Source of the DNA: JBDSSS01 sp963764195
GTDB taxonomy: Bacteria > Actinomycetota > Actinomycetes > Actinomycetales > Dermatophilaceae
DNA: 64,000 nucleotides
NCBI GenBank assembly: GCA_963764195.1
Contig: CAVXRG010000002.1
Coordinates: forward strand, 62,001 to 126,000
Direction of reading: 5' to 3'
Below, one piece after another: positions 7,879 to 16,004 of the stretch (position 1 is the first letter of the stretch; each line of letters begins with the position of its first letter). Under the pieces are notes generated by a model that was not told the origin of the DNA, did no database searches, and saw only the letters and a list, made by a program, of their open reading frames with translations. The position numbers were made by a program, and so were the translations under genes.

Positions 7879-8967
7879 ATGGCGGTCCACCGACTCAGCA
7901 TCGAGCAGGCGCGACGCATCGCCGTGCACGCGCAGCTGCTCGACCGGCCGCGACCCACCGACCTCGTGACCACCGTCGAGCGCCTGACGCTGCTCCAGAT
8001 CGACCCCACCGCCGCCATCGCGCCGAACGCTGACCTCGTGCTGTGGAGCCGACTCGGTGCGTCCTACGACCCCGCCGACCTAATCACCGCCGTCGAGCGC
8101 GACCGCACCCTCGTCGAGACCGTCGCCTACATCCGCAGCCCGCGCGACGTCCCGGCCGTCATCGCCGAGGTCCGTGACGCGGAGCCCTACCCGGCGATGG
8201 CCACGTGGCTCACCGCCAACGCCGCCTTCCGGCGCGACATCCTCGCCACCCTCGAGACGGACGGCCCGCTGCTCTCCCGCGACATCCCCGACACGAGCGT
8301 CGTCCCGTGGCCCTCGAGCGGCTGGACCAACAACCGCAACACGACGAAGATGCTCGAGGCGATGGCACTGCGCGGCGAGGTGGCGATCTCCGGTCGCAAG
8401 GGACGCCAGCGGTACTTCGACCTCCCCGCGCGGGTCTACCCGGCCGACCTGCCGACCCTCACCCTCGAGCAGGCGGTCGCCGACCGCAGCGAGCGGCGCC
8501 TCGCCGCCCTCGGGATCGCCCGCCCCAGAGGGCCGGTCATCCCGGGTGAGGACCCCTATGTCGGCGACGCCGGCGAGCCCGCCGAGCTGGACGGGCTGCC
8601 GGGCGCGTGGCGGGTCGACCCGGCATACCTCGACCTCACGGACTTCCGGGGTCGCACCGCCCTGCTCAGCCCCTTCGACCGGCTCGTCCACGACCGGGTC
8701 CGCACCGAGCAGCTCTTCGGCTTCGAGTACGTCCTCGAGATGTACAAGCCCGCCGAGAGACGGCGCTGGGGCTACTTCGCGCTGCCGATCCTCCACCACG
8801 ACCGGCTCGTCGGGAAGCTCGACGCGCGGGCCGACCGCAAGGCCGGCGTGCTCACCGTCAACGCGGTCCACGAGGACGTGCGCTTCACGGCCGCGATGAC
8901 GGCCGACGTCCACCAGGAGATCGCCGACCTGGCCGCCTGGCTCGGCCTCGAGCTCACCGGGCTCTGA
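7879..8967 (+). CDS. Winged-helix DNA glycosylase of the AlkX/YcaQ (HTH_42) family
   Basis: A 362-residue protein of the DUF1006/HTH_42 family. Its first third contains RLTLLQIDP, whose Gln40-x-Asp42 matches the QxD active-site motif of AlkX/YcaQ-type glycosylases; the streptomycete AlkZ branch uses QxQ instead. Later family marks are ALLSPFDRLVHDR and LEMYKPAERRRWGYFALPILH. Known members excise bulky N-alkylated purines and open DNA interstrand crosslinks. ATG 7879 (MAVHRLSIEQAR) is preferred to ATG 7849, which would add a short non-conserved lead. It converges with an SDR gene 25 bp downstream. Confidence 0.85.
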   Translation: MAVHRLSIEQARRIAVHAQLLDRPRPTDLVTTVERLTLLQIDPTAAIAPNADLVLWSRLGASYDPADLITAVERDRTLVETVAYIRSPRDVPAVIAEVRDAEPYPAMATWLTANAAFRRDILATLETDGPLLSRDIPDTSVVPWPSSGWTNNRNTTKMLEAMALRGEVAISGRKGRQRYFDLPARVYPADLPTLTLEQAVADRSERRLAALGIARPRGPVIPGEDPYVGDAGEPAELDGLPGAWRVDPAYLDLTDFRGRTALLSPFDRLVHDRVRTEQLFGFEYVLEMYKPAERRRWGYFALPILHHDRLVGKLDARADRKAGVLTVNAVHEDVRFTAAMTADVHQEIADLAAWLGLELTGL

Positions 8968-8992
8968 AGCCCCACCAGGGCCCGGGGCTCGG

Positions 8993-9817
8993 TCAGCCCT
9001 GGGCCTGCTGAGCGACGTCGTCCCACTTCTCCCACGTCGCGATACGGGACGCGTAGTCCTTCTTGGCGATCGAGAGCGGCGCCGCCCCGAAGAAGACGCG
9101 CAGCGGCGGCTCGTCGGCGTCGACGATGCGCAGGACGGCCGCGGCCGACGCCTTCGGGTCGCCGGGACCCGAGGTGTTGCGGGCCGCACGCTCGCGGTGG
9201 GTCTGCTCGCGCAGGTCCTCGTAGGCGGGGGACGACTCCGAGTGACGGGCAGATGGGCCGGACCAGTCGGTGGAGAACCCGCCCGGCTCGATGAGCGTCA
9301 CGTGGATGCCGAAGCCCTCGACCTCCTGGGCCAGGGACTGGCTCAGGCCCTCGAGCGCCCATTTCGACGCGTGGTAGGCGCCGACGATCGGGAAGGCGGA
9401 GATCCCCCCGATCGAGCTGACCTGGATGATGTGGCCCGAGCCCTGCTCGCGCAGGAACGGCAGCGCGGCCTGGGTGACCCAGAGGGCGCCGAAGAAGTTC
9501 GTCTCCATCTGGTCGCGCGCGTCGGACTCGCTCAGCTCCTCGACGAAGCCGAAGTGGCCGTAGCCGGCGTTGTTGACGACGACGTCGAGGGCGCCGAAGT
9601 GCTCGTGGGCCTTCGCGACGGCGGCGAAGTCGGCCGCACGGTCGGTCACGTCGAGCTCGATCGGCAGGACCGCGTCGCCGAAGCGCCGGACGAGGTCGTC
9701 GAGGGTGGAGGTGTCACGGGCGGTGGCCGCGACCTTGTCGCCACGCTCGAGGGCGGCGATCGCCCACTCACGGCCGAACCCCTTGGATGTCCCGGTGATG
9801 AACCATGTCTTCGTCAT
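8993..9817 (-). CDS. SDR family oxidoreductase
   Basis: A 274-residue classical short-chain dehydrogenase. It shows the nucleotide-binding TGTSKGFGRE near residue 8, DVTDR, the structural NNAGYG, the catalytic Ser in VSSIGG and the YHASK active-site pair. A basic residue after the first strand (ATARD) hints at NADP preference, which is inference. ATG 9817 (MTKTWFITGTSKG) is the natural start; the open frame upstream to 10018 is not conserved. The substrate is unknown. Confidence 0.92.
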   Translation of the reverse strand: MTKTWFITGTSKGFGREWAIAALERGDKVAATARDTSTLDDLVRRFGDAVLPIELDVTDRAADFAAVAKAHEHFGALDVVVNNAGYGHFGFVEELSESDARDQMETNFFGALWVTQAALPFLREQGSGHIIQVSSIGGISAFPIVGAYHASKWALEGLSQSLAQEVEGFGIHVTLIEPGGFSTDWSGPSARHSESSPAYEDLREQTHRERAARNTSGPGDPKASAAAVLRIVDADEPPLRVFFGAAPLSIAKKDYASRIATWEKWDDVAQQAQG

Positions 9818-9942
9818 GCCAGCCACGCTACGACCGGGGTGGGCCCCCGACGCAAACGGGTCGTGCGCGAGCGGGGTGAGCGGTGGCGGCCCACCGGTGG
9901 TCAGCCGAGCCACGTCTCCGACGACCTCTGCCGCTGTGGCAC

Positions 9943-10878
9943 CTATCCACCATCGTCGCCCGCATCCTCGATTCCGAGGAGACGGGCGCCGTTGTCCCAC
10001 AACACGGCTCGCATCCATTCGTCACCGAGGTCGAGGCGGGCGAGCGCCTCGAGCTGGTGGGCGTACTGGTAGGGGATGGATGGGAAGTCCGAGCCGAGGA
10101 CGACCTTGTCGCGCAGGGTCGCGAGCCGAGCGGCATACCCCGGCGGCAGGGGTGCGAACGCCTCGGTGAAGTCGGTCGCGCACATCGTCGTGTCGAGGTG
10201 GACCCCGGCGTGGGCCCCGGCGAGGTCGGCGAAGGCGTCGTACTCCGGCATCCCGAGGTGGGCGACGACGAGGACGAGGTCGGGGAAGCGGCCGAGCAGC
10301 CGGGCCACCGCCTCGGGACCGGTGAAGCGACCGGGGGTGGGGGCCGAGCCGCAGTGGACCACGACCGGGGCCCGGGCGGACTCGAGCAGGGCCCAGGCCG
10401 GGTCGAGCCGGCGGTCGTCGGGCGCGAACTCCCCCACCTGCACGTGCATCTTGAACAGGCGCGCGCCGGACTGCAGCGCCTCCTCGACGTAGTCACCCAC
10501 CCCCGGCTCCGGGTAGAAGGTCGCACAGTGGACCGCGTCGGGCGCCGTCGCCGCGAAGTCGGCCCCCCACGCGTTGAGCCAGCGCGCCATCCCCGGCTTG
10601 TGCGGATAGGTGAGCGCCGGGATCGCCCGCAGGCCGAGGCGGCGGAGGCGGCCGAGACGGTCGGTGACGCTGCCCCGGTAGGTGACCGGCCAGGGGGTCC
10701 CGTAGTGCACGGCCGCGTCGTCGAAGTAGTCCCAGACCTTGCGCTGCATCGACTCCGGCAGGAAGTGCACGTGGATGTCCGCGAGGCCGGGGACCCCGAG
10801 CGACGCGAGGTAGGCGGGCACCTCGGCGTCGGTGCGGGGACCGGGAGTCGTCAACGGTCGGCGGGCGGGGCTGGGCAC
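9943..10878 (-). CDS. Amidohydrolase (ACMSD-like amidohydrolase_2 family)
   Basis: A 311-residue TIM-barrel metal hydrolase or decarboxylase. Metal-site motifs are visible in order: ADIHVHFLP (HxH), FKMHVQVGEF, VVHCGSAPTP, VVAHLGMPEYDAF and VLGSDFPSIPYQYAHQLEAL with the final catalytic Asp. These fit the amidohydrolase_2 group that includes ACMSD and orotate/hydroxybenzoate decarboxylase relatives; the substrate is not predictable. The start codon is GTG at 10878. The 125-bp spacer to the SDR gene on the same strand makes an operon possible but not certain. Confidence 0.88.
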   Translation of the reverse strand: MPSPARRPLTTPGPRTDAEVPAYLASLGVPGLADIHVHFLPESMQRKVWDYFDDAAVHYGTPWPVTYRGSVTDRLGRLRRLGLRAIPALTYPHKPGMARWLNAWGADFAATAPDAVHCATFYPEPGVGDYVEEALQSGARLFKMHVQVGEFAPDDRRLDPAWALLESARAPVVVHCGSAPTPGRFTGPEAVARLLGRFPDLVLVVAHLGMPEYDAFADLAGAHAGVHLDTTMCATDFTEAFAPLPPGYAARLATLRDKVVLGSDFPSIPYQYAHQLEALARLDLGDEWMRAVLWDNGARLLGIEDAGDDGG

Positions 10879-10980
10879 GGTCCGACGCTACGTCAGCGCG
10901 CGGGGACCATCGGCCTCGGGACGCGCAGCCCATCAGTGACCGCGTCGCGCCGGTCACCCCGCATGCGGTTGGGTGGGGGG

Positions 10981-12009
10981 ATGGACACCGATGCGTGGCG
11001 CGAGCGGATCCGGGCCTTCTCGGCCGAGCGGGACTGGGAGCAGTTCCACACCCCGAAGAACCTCGCGATGGCGCTGTCCGTCGAGGTGTCCGAGCTCGTC
11101 GAGATCTTCCAGTGGCTCACGCCCGAGGAGTCGGCGGCCGTCCTGGCGGGTGACCGTCGCCAGGACGTGCTCGACGAGGTGGCCGACGTGACGACCTACC
11201 TGCTCCGGCTCGTCGACGTCCTCGGCATCGACCTCGACGCTGCCCTGACCGCCAAGACGGAGCGCAACGCGGAGCGCTACCCGGCCGGCCCGCGCGTGCC
11301 GCGCCCGGTCGAGGTGACCGTCCCGGTGCTCGGTGTCGACGGGTGCAAGGCGGGCTGGGTCGGGGCCGTCCTCGAGCCGGGCGCACCACGGCCACGGGTC
11401 GTCGTCGCCGCGACGATCACCGAGCTCGTCGAGACGGTGCGGGAGTCACTCGGCCTCGGGGTCGTCGGCATCGACATCCCGATCGGCCTGCCGGACACCA
11501 CGACGCGTCAGGCGGACGCCCTGGCGCGGAAGGCACTGACGGGCAAGGCATCGACGATCTTCAGCACGCTGACCCGTGAGGCGTATGCCGCGCCGACCCG
11601 CCTCGCCGCCGACGAGGTCAACCGCGCGCGGTCCGGTCAGGGCGTCGGCGCCCAGGCCTTCGCCCTGCGCGACAAGATCCTCGAGGTCGACACGTGGGTG
11701 CGTTCGCGCCCGACCGTCGAGGTCATCGAGGTCCACCCCGAGCTGTCGTTCCGGGCGATGGCAGGCGCACCGATCCTCGCGAGCAAGAAGACCGACGAGG
11801 GTCGGAGCGCACGGCTGGCGGCGCTCCGGGCCGCCGGCGTCGCCTCACCGTCCGTCCTCTCCGGCTCGGGGTATGCCGCCGACGACGTCCTCGACGCCTG
11901 CGCGGTCGCGTGGTCGGCGGCGCGGCACGCCGACCGGGGTCGGCGCGCTGCGCTGCCCGACCCGCCCGAGGTCTTCTCCGACGGCATCCCCGCCGCCATC
12001 TGGGCCTGA
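10981..12009 (+). CDS. MazG-like nucleotide pyrophosphohydrolase fused to DUF429
   Basis: A 342-residue two-domain protein. Residues 1-100 match the short MazG-like/RS21-C6 fold: FHTPKNLAMALSVEVSELVE (ExxE) and RRQDVLDEVADVTTYLLRL (second acidic pair), the pattern of dCTP/dNTP pyrophosphatases. Residues 110-342 are DUF429, an RNase H-like fold family: VLGVDGCKAGWVGAVLE, VVGIDIPIGLPD, EVIEVHPELSFRAMAG and DDVLDACAVAWSAARH. The two domains are in one frame from ATG 10981 to TGA 12009. Co-occurrence suggests nucleotide-pool cleansing or nucleic-acid processing; no biochemical role is assigned. It is convergent with the TOPRIM gene and shares a palindrome with it. Confidence 0.88.
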   Translation: MDTDAWRERIRAFSAERDWEQFHTPKNLAMALSVEVSELVEIFQWLTPEESAAVLAGDRRQDVLDEVADVTTYLLRLVDVLGIDLDAALTAKTERNAERYPAGPRVPRPVEVTVPVLGVDGCKAGWVGAVLEPGAPRPRVVVAATITELVETVRESLGLGVVGIDIPIGLPDTTTRQADALARKALTGKASTIFSTLTREAYAAPTRLAADEVNRARSGQGVGAQAFALRDKILEVDTWVRSRPTVEVIEVHPELSFRAMAGAPILASKKTDEGRSARLAALRAAGVASPSVLSGSGYAADDVLDACAVAWSAARHADRGRRAALPDPPEVFSDGIPAAIWA

Positions 12010-12017
12010 CCGCGGGG

Positions 12018-12054
12018 GAAAGTGCCCACTCGACTCAGTCGAGTGGGCACTTTC
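12018..12054. terminator. Perfect 17-bp palindrome, bidirectional terminator candidate
   Basis: Arms gaaagtgcccactcgac (12018-12034) and gtcgagtgggcactttc (12038-12054) pair perfectly around a 3-nt loop. The outer A/T triplets give a short U-run on either strand. It sits between convergent genes and so can serve both. The minus-strand TOPRIM gene stops inside it: TGA is read from the loop, and the last residues RKCPLD are encoded by one arm. The arm is the same sequence as the dispersed repeat arrays at 45.3 and 46.6 kb. Confidence 0.8.
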
Positions 12055-12640
12055 GCCCGGCGCGCTCGACGAGGCGGGCCAGCGGCGGCGGGGTCGACTC
12101 AGGCGTGAGGGCCTCGGCCAGCCGCTCGGCGAGGCGGACCTTCCGTCCCGACCCGCTGCCGGCGAAGCGGTGCAGCTGGTCGTGCAGGGGCCGCCCCCGC
12201 CACTCGGGCTGCTTCTGGAACGTCCGGAACCGTAGGAGGTCACCGAGGTCGTCGAGGGCCCTCTCGACACCGGGCGGACCGACCGATCGCAGCAGCTCGT
12301 CCTCGAGGTCGACATCGCAGACGAAGAACCCGTGTCCCTCGAGGTCGTCCCTCGTCGTGACGTCGATGCCCCGGCTGCGCAGCGCCCGTCGCGCGAAGCG
12401 CTCCTCGGGCGCATCGACGAGGCCCAGCACCACCGGCTCGTCGCCGCCGGTCGCCACGGCCCGGAGATGGGTGCGCACGTTGGTCACCCCACCCATCGAC
12501 ACGACCTCGGCGTCCTCGATCCCTCGGTGCCGCAGCAGGATCCGCACCACCACAGCGTCGCTCTCCCCCTCGACGAGCACGACGACCCTCCGGCCAGCCG
12601 GGTTGTCCGGCCGGGCAGGAGGGTCGTCGTCATTCGGCAC
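12035..12640 (-). CDS. Small TOPRIM-domain protein (OLD/DUF4435-like)
   Basis: A 201-residue protein starting at GTG 12640, the first usable start after the upstream peptidase gene ends. It opens with a TOPRIM-like core: VVVLVEGESDAVVVRILL (conserved Glu) and, downstream, VVLGLVDAPEERF (Asp), followed by DLEGHGFFVCDVDLEDELLRS. This resembles the nuclease/primase TOPRIM domain of OLD proteins without their ATPase. The C-terminal half (RFRTFQKQPEWRGRPLHDQLHRF, then a basic region) is typical of small TOPRIM-only proteins of unknown role. It may act on nucleic acid; defence or repair is only a guess. Its last codons fall in the shared palindrome. Confidence 0.72.
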   Translation of the reverse strand: MPNDDDPPARPDNPAGRRVVVLVEGESDAVVVRILLRHRGIEDAEVVSMGGVTNVRTHLRAVATGGDEPVVLGLVDAPEERFARRALRSRGIDVTTRDDLEGHGFFVCDVDLEDELLRSVGPPGVERALDDLGDLLRFRTFQKQPEWRGRPLHDQLHRFAGSGSGRKVRLAERLAEALTPESTPPPLARLVERAGRKCPLD

Positions 12641-12695
12641 AGCGCGAGCCTGACACCGGCAACCGGCCGGTGCAACGGCATACCGCGACAGCGGG

Positions 12696-14030
12696 TCAGC
12701 GGGCGAGGGCGCCCATCGGGTCCCAGGCCGGCAGGACGACCGGATCGGTGCTGAGCGCGGCCTGCAGGTCGTCGGGCAGGGCGTCCTTGCGCACGGCGAT
12801 CTCGAAGACGTGCTCGGCAAACCAGTTGTCGTTCATCGTGAAGAAGCCCTTGTCGCCCTTCTCGGTGCCCCAGCTGTTCTCGACGCGCCAGCGACGCGGC
12901 ACGTCGTCGAGCAGGTCGACACCGGTGAAGAGCATCGCGTGGGTCATCATCGACTCGTGGTGAGTCAGGCGGTCGGCCTTGGGCAGGTCGGGGGTCGTGC
13001 CGTAGATCGCGGCGCGGTCGAAGAGGGCAGCGTCCCAGTAGCCGAGGTCGCCGTTGGACATCTGGCCGGTGTCGCAGCCGAACCACACCGGCTCGCCGCC
13101 GACGATCGCCTCGGTCGCCAGCCGCTTCATCAGGTCGGTCTCGACGTTGAGGTAGGTGACGGCCGGAGCACCGACGACGTTGCCGAGGTGCTCGACGGTG
13201 AAGGTCCTGCCGTAGGGGCTCGAGGCCCGCGGATCGTTGACGATGCACACGTAGTCCTCGAGCGGGACGGTGACGTAGGCCTCCGCGAACTGGTGCGGGT
13301 CCATCGTGCCGTCGCGGTGGAAGCCCTTGTCGGTGTCCTTCCACTGCCAGACGAACGACTCAGGCGGCGTGCCGAGGTGGATGCTGAGCAGGCGGTGCAC
13401 CGTCGTCAGCACCTGCTCCTTCGCGACGTCGAGGTCGTCGGCGCTCGCCCCCGCGGCGGCACTGGCGCGCAGGTCGCGCGCGGCCTGGCGCAGCACGGTG
13501 GAGAGGTCGCGGTTCATCGCGCGGGTGTTGCTCGAGCTCTTGGTCTCGGGCATCGCCGACTTCGGCACGAGGCCGTGCTTGACGACGAGCGCGACGAACA
13601 TGTTCCACTGCCCACCGTCCTCGGCGGGGGTGGACAGCAGGTGGGCGACGGTGCGGTCGTCGACGTCACGGTCGGCGGTGGCGAGGATCGACTCGAGCCA
13701 GTGGTTGGCCTTCTCGAGCTTGTCCCAGAAGAGCAGGTAGTTCTGCGAGAACTCGAAGTCCTTGACGCCCATCTTCTTCGCGGCGCCGGCGCGCAGCAGG
13801 TTGGTGCCGGCGAAGAGCCAGCAGCGGCCGCTCTTCTCCTGCGACGTCGCGCTCCAGTCGTCGAGCAGGTGCGAGACGGAGTGGTCGATGCCGGTGACGA
13901 CCCGTCGGTCGAGGGCGATCTCGTCGACGGCGGTGACGGTGACGGCGTTCTGGAGCAGGCGGGCCGTCGGGTCCGCGTCGAACGCCTTCGTGAGGCGGTC
14001 GGTGAGGTCGATGGGTAGGTCGCTGGGCAT
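12696..14030 (-). CDS. pepC: C1 family aminopeptidase (PepC/bleomycin hydrolase type)
   Basis: A 444-residue cytoplasmic papain-fold aminopeptidase. Catalytic residues are visible: Gln and Cys in SQEKSGRCWLFAG near residue 70, His in ESMMTHAMLFTGVD and Asn in WRVENSWGTEKGDKGF. It also has the family marks FSQNYLLFWDKLEKAN and DGGQWNMFVALVVKHG. Such enzymes form hexameric barrels that trim peptides from the N-terminus and can inactivate bleomycin. ATG 14030 follows the ribosome binding site gaggag. A longer frame upstream lies antisense to or overlaps other genes and is rejected. Confidence 0.94.
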   Translation of the reverse strand: MPSDLPIDLTDRLTKAFDADPTARLLQNAVTVTAVDEIALDRRVVTGIDHSVSHLLDDWSATSQEKSGRCWLFAGTNLLRAGAAKKMGVKDFEFSQNYLLFWDKLEKANHWLESILATADRDVDDRTVAHLLSTPAEDGGQWNMFVALVVKHGLVPKSAMPETKSSSNTRAMNRDLSTVLRQAARDLRASAAAGASADDLDVAKEQVLTTVHRLLSIHLGTPPESFVWQWKDTDKGFHRDGTMDPHQFAEAYVTVPLEDYVCIVNDPRASSPYGRTFTVEHLGNVVGAPAVTYLNVETDLMKRLATEAIVGGEPVWFGCDTGQMSNGDLGYWDAALFDRAAIYGTTPDLPKADRLTHHESMMTHAMLFTGVDLLDDVPRRWRVENSWGTEKGDKGFFTMNDNWFAEHVFEIAVRKDALPDDLQAALSTDPVVLPAWDPMGALAR

Positions 14031-14166
14031 GCTGGTGGCTCCTCGATCGGTCGGGTGGGTGTCCCCTCTGGACATTTCACTGTATGCCGCTGGGCTCGGT
14101 GCGGCGGCCCCCACCGCCACCGTGTGGCTGGCGCGTGCGGCTGGCCCGAGCTTCAACCGCGTGCGA

Positions 14167-15222
14167 CTAGCGCGAGGGATCGAGCAGCACGATGCCGCGA
14201 GACGCGGCTCCGCCGAGCGCGGTGAGCTGTCGACCCGCCTCGGCGAGGCCGACGGGCTCTCCCGGTGCGAGCACCGCCCGGAGGTCGAGCGCCCCGCTCG
14301 CGACGTCGGCGAGCAGCCGCCCGTAGTCGGCGGCAGCCATCCCGTGGCTGCCGAGGACGTCGAGCTCCCAGCCGATGACCCGCTCCATCGGCACGTCGGC
14401 AGCGCCCGCCGCGGCGGGGAGCAGGCCGACCTGGACGTGCCGGCCGCGGCGCCCCAGCGACAGGATCGCGGACCGGCAGGTGGCGGGCGTCCCGACCGCG
14501 TCGACCGTGACCGCGGCACCGCCCCCGGACCACTGGGCGAGCGCCCCGACGAGCTCGACCTCCGCCATCGACCCGTCGGCGACGAGCTCCGCACCGAGCC
14601 CGAGGGCGAGCGCGCGCGAGCCCTCGTCGACGTCGACGGCCGCAACCCGGGCGCCGAGCGAGACGGCGACCTGAACCGCGGCGAGTCCCACTCCGCCGCA
14701 ACCGAACACGACAAGCATCTCGCCCTCACGCACTGCTGCTCGCGCGACGACGGCCCGGTAGGCCGTGGCGACCCGACACCCGAGACCGGCCGCAAGACGC
14801 GCGGGCACCGAGGGCGGGAGTGGGACGAGGTTGGTTGCGGCCGCTCGCACGACGACGCGCTCCGCGAACGCCCCGGGCACGGTGAAGCCGGGCTGCTGCT
14901 GGTGCGGGCAGACCTGGCCGTCGCCGCGCCGGCAGACGGGGCAGTGGCCGCAGGCCTGGACGAAGGGCGCCGTGACGCTCCGGCCGACCCAGGCGGGGTC
15001 GACGCCGTCACCGACCGACTCGACGGTCCCGGCGAACTCGTGGCCGGGCACGTGCGGGAAGGTCGAGACGTCGGTGTCGTGGCCTGCCCAGGCGTGCCAG
15101 TCGCTGCGACAGAGTCCCGCGGCCTCGACGTGGACGACGACGCCGCCGCCGGGGGCGACCGGGTCGGGCAGGTCGACGACGTCGGGGTCGGCCATCGGGT
15201 GGTCGTAGGTCAGGGCGCGCAC
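14167..15222 (-). CDS. Zinc-dependent alcohol dehydrogenase family protein
   Basis: A 351-residue medium-chain dehydrogenase. Zinc ligands and family marks: CRSDWHAWAGHD (catalytic Cys), HVPGHEFAGTVESVGDGVD (His/Glu), the structural-zinc cluster CGHCPVCRRGDGQVC and the cofactor loop VFGCGGVGLAAVQVAVSLGA with DVDEG after it, which suggests NAD. GTG 15222 (VRALTYDHPM) is preferred because a ribosome binding site-like agaggtag overlaps the end of the upstream methyltransferase gene, whose TAG stop is 9 bp away. ATG 15195 would remove conserved residues. The two genes are very probably cotranscribed. Confidence 0.92.
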   Translation of the reverse strand: MRALTYDHPMADPDVVDLPDPVAPGGGVVVHVEAAGLCRSDWHAWAGHDTDVSTFPHVPGHEFAGTVESVGDGVDPAWVGRSVTAPFVQACGHCPVCRRGDGQVCPHQQQPGFTVPGAFAERVVVRAAATNLVPLPPSVPARLAAGLGCRVATAYRAVVARAAVREGEMLVVFGCGGVGLAAVQVAVSLGARVAAVDVDEGSRALALGLGAELVADGSMAEVELVGALAQWSGGGAAVTVDAVGTPATCRSAILSLGRRGRHVQVGLLPAAAGAADVPMERVIGWELDVLGSHGMAAADYGRLLADVASGALDLRAVLAPGEPVGLAEAGRQLTALGGAASRGIVLLDPSR

Positions 15223-15230
15223 TCGGGTGC

Positions 15231-15974
15231 CTACCTCTGGCGGCGGGCGCGCAGGACGACGTCGTGGGTGTGGTGCGCGCCCGCGCCGCCGGACACCTGG
15301 CGCTCGCGCCGCTCGTCGACCTCGATGGTCCAGCCGTCGCCGAGGAGTGGGAGAAGGTCGGCCGGCGACACGTAGTCGTCGGGATCGAACCCCGACGACC
15401 GCGCGTGCTCGGAGTCGACGTCGGCGTGGTGAACGTCGGCGTGGTGAACGTCGGCGTGGTGAACGTCGGCGTGGTGAACGTCGGCGTGGTGAACGTCGGC
15501 GTGGTGGACGTCGGCGTGGTGAACGACGAGGAGGACGCCGCCCGGGGCGACCGCGTCGACGAGCGCGTGCTCTGCCACGTCGTCCGCCGTGGCGAGCAGG
15601 GCCGGGTACTGCGCCGAGACGAGGTCGAAGGACCAGTCCGGCAGGTCGGCCTCGACGAGGCCGGCGTGCACCCACTCGACCTCGACGCCTGCCTCCGCCG
15701 CGTGAGCAGCCGCGCGGTCGAGGGCGACCCGGGACACGTCGAGCGCCACGACCTCCCAACCCTGCCGGGCCAGCCAGACGGCGTCGGCGCCCTCACCGCA
15801 GCCGACGTCGAGAACCCGGCCCGGCGGCATACCGCTCACCTCGGCGACGAGGGCGCCGTTCGGTGCGCCGCTCCACACCCGGTCGGCCTCGGCGTAGCGC
15901 GCGTCCCACGCCGCGTCGTCCATGGGCGTGGGCGTGGGTGCCTGCTCGTGCGAGTGCGGCGTCGATTCGGGCAT
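15231..15974 (-). CDS. Class I SAM methyltransferase with HHADV repeat insert
   Basis: A 247-residue methyltransferase. Motif I is VLDVGCGEGADAVWLARQGWEVVALDVS, and later strands are FDLVSAQYPAL and VAPGGVLLVVHH, similar to the TehB/thiopurine-like group in actinobacteria. After the VVHHADV strand the protein carries seven copies of HHADV encoded by a 15-bp tandem repeat, then DSEHARSSGFDPDDYVSPADL resumes the fold. The normal fold needs only one copy, so this is an in-frame repeat expansion; the clustered His could bind metal but this is untested. It is coupled to the downstream dehydrogenase. Confidence 0.88.
   Translation of the reverse strand: MPESTPHSHEQAPTPTPMDDAAWDARYAEADRVWSGAPNGALVAEVSGMPPGRVLDVGCGEGADAVWLARQGWEVVALDVSRVALDRAAAHAAEAGVEVEWVHAGLVEADLPDWSFDLVSAQYPALLATADDVAEHALVDAVAPGGVLLVVHHADVHHADVHHADVHHADVHHADVHHADVHHADVDSEHARSSGFDPDDYVSPADLLPLLGDGWTIEVDERRERQVSGGAGAHHTHDVVLRARRQR
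15420..15524 (-). repeat. Seven 15-bp tandem repeats encoding HHADV
   Basis: Seven consecutive copies of gtcggcgtggtgaac (+ strand), six identical and one with a single A-to-G change at copy six. Because the unit is five codons, gain or loss of copies keeps the methyltransferase frame open. Near-identity of units indicates recent slippage expansion. Confidence 0.95.
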
Positions 15975-16004
15975 GTCAGCAGTATCTCCCCGCCCTCCGG
16001 TGCA

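Noticed and set aside
9883..10980. N-terminal extension of the MazG-DUF429 frame
   Set aside because: It is antisense to the amidohydrolase gene and not conserved; the ATG at 10981 begins the MazG domain.
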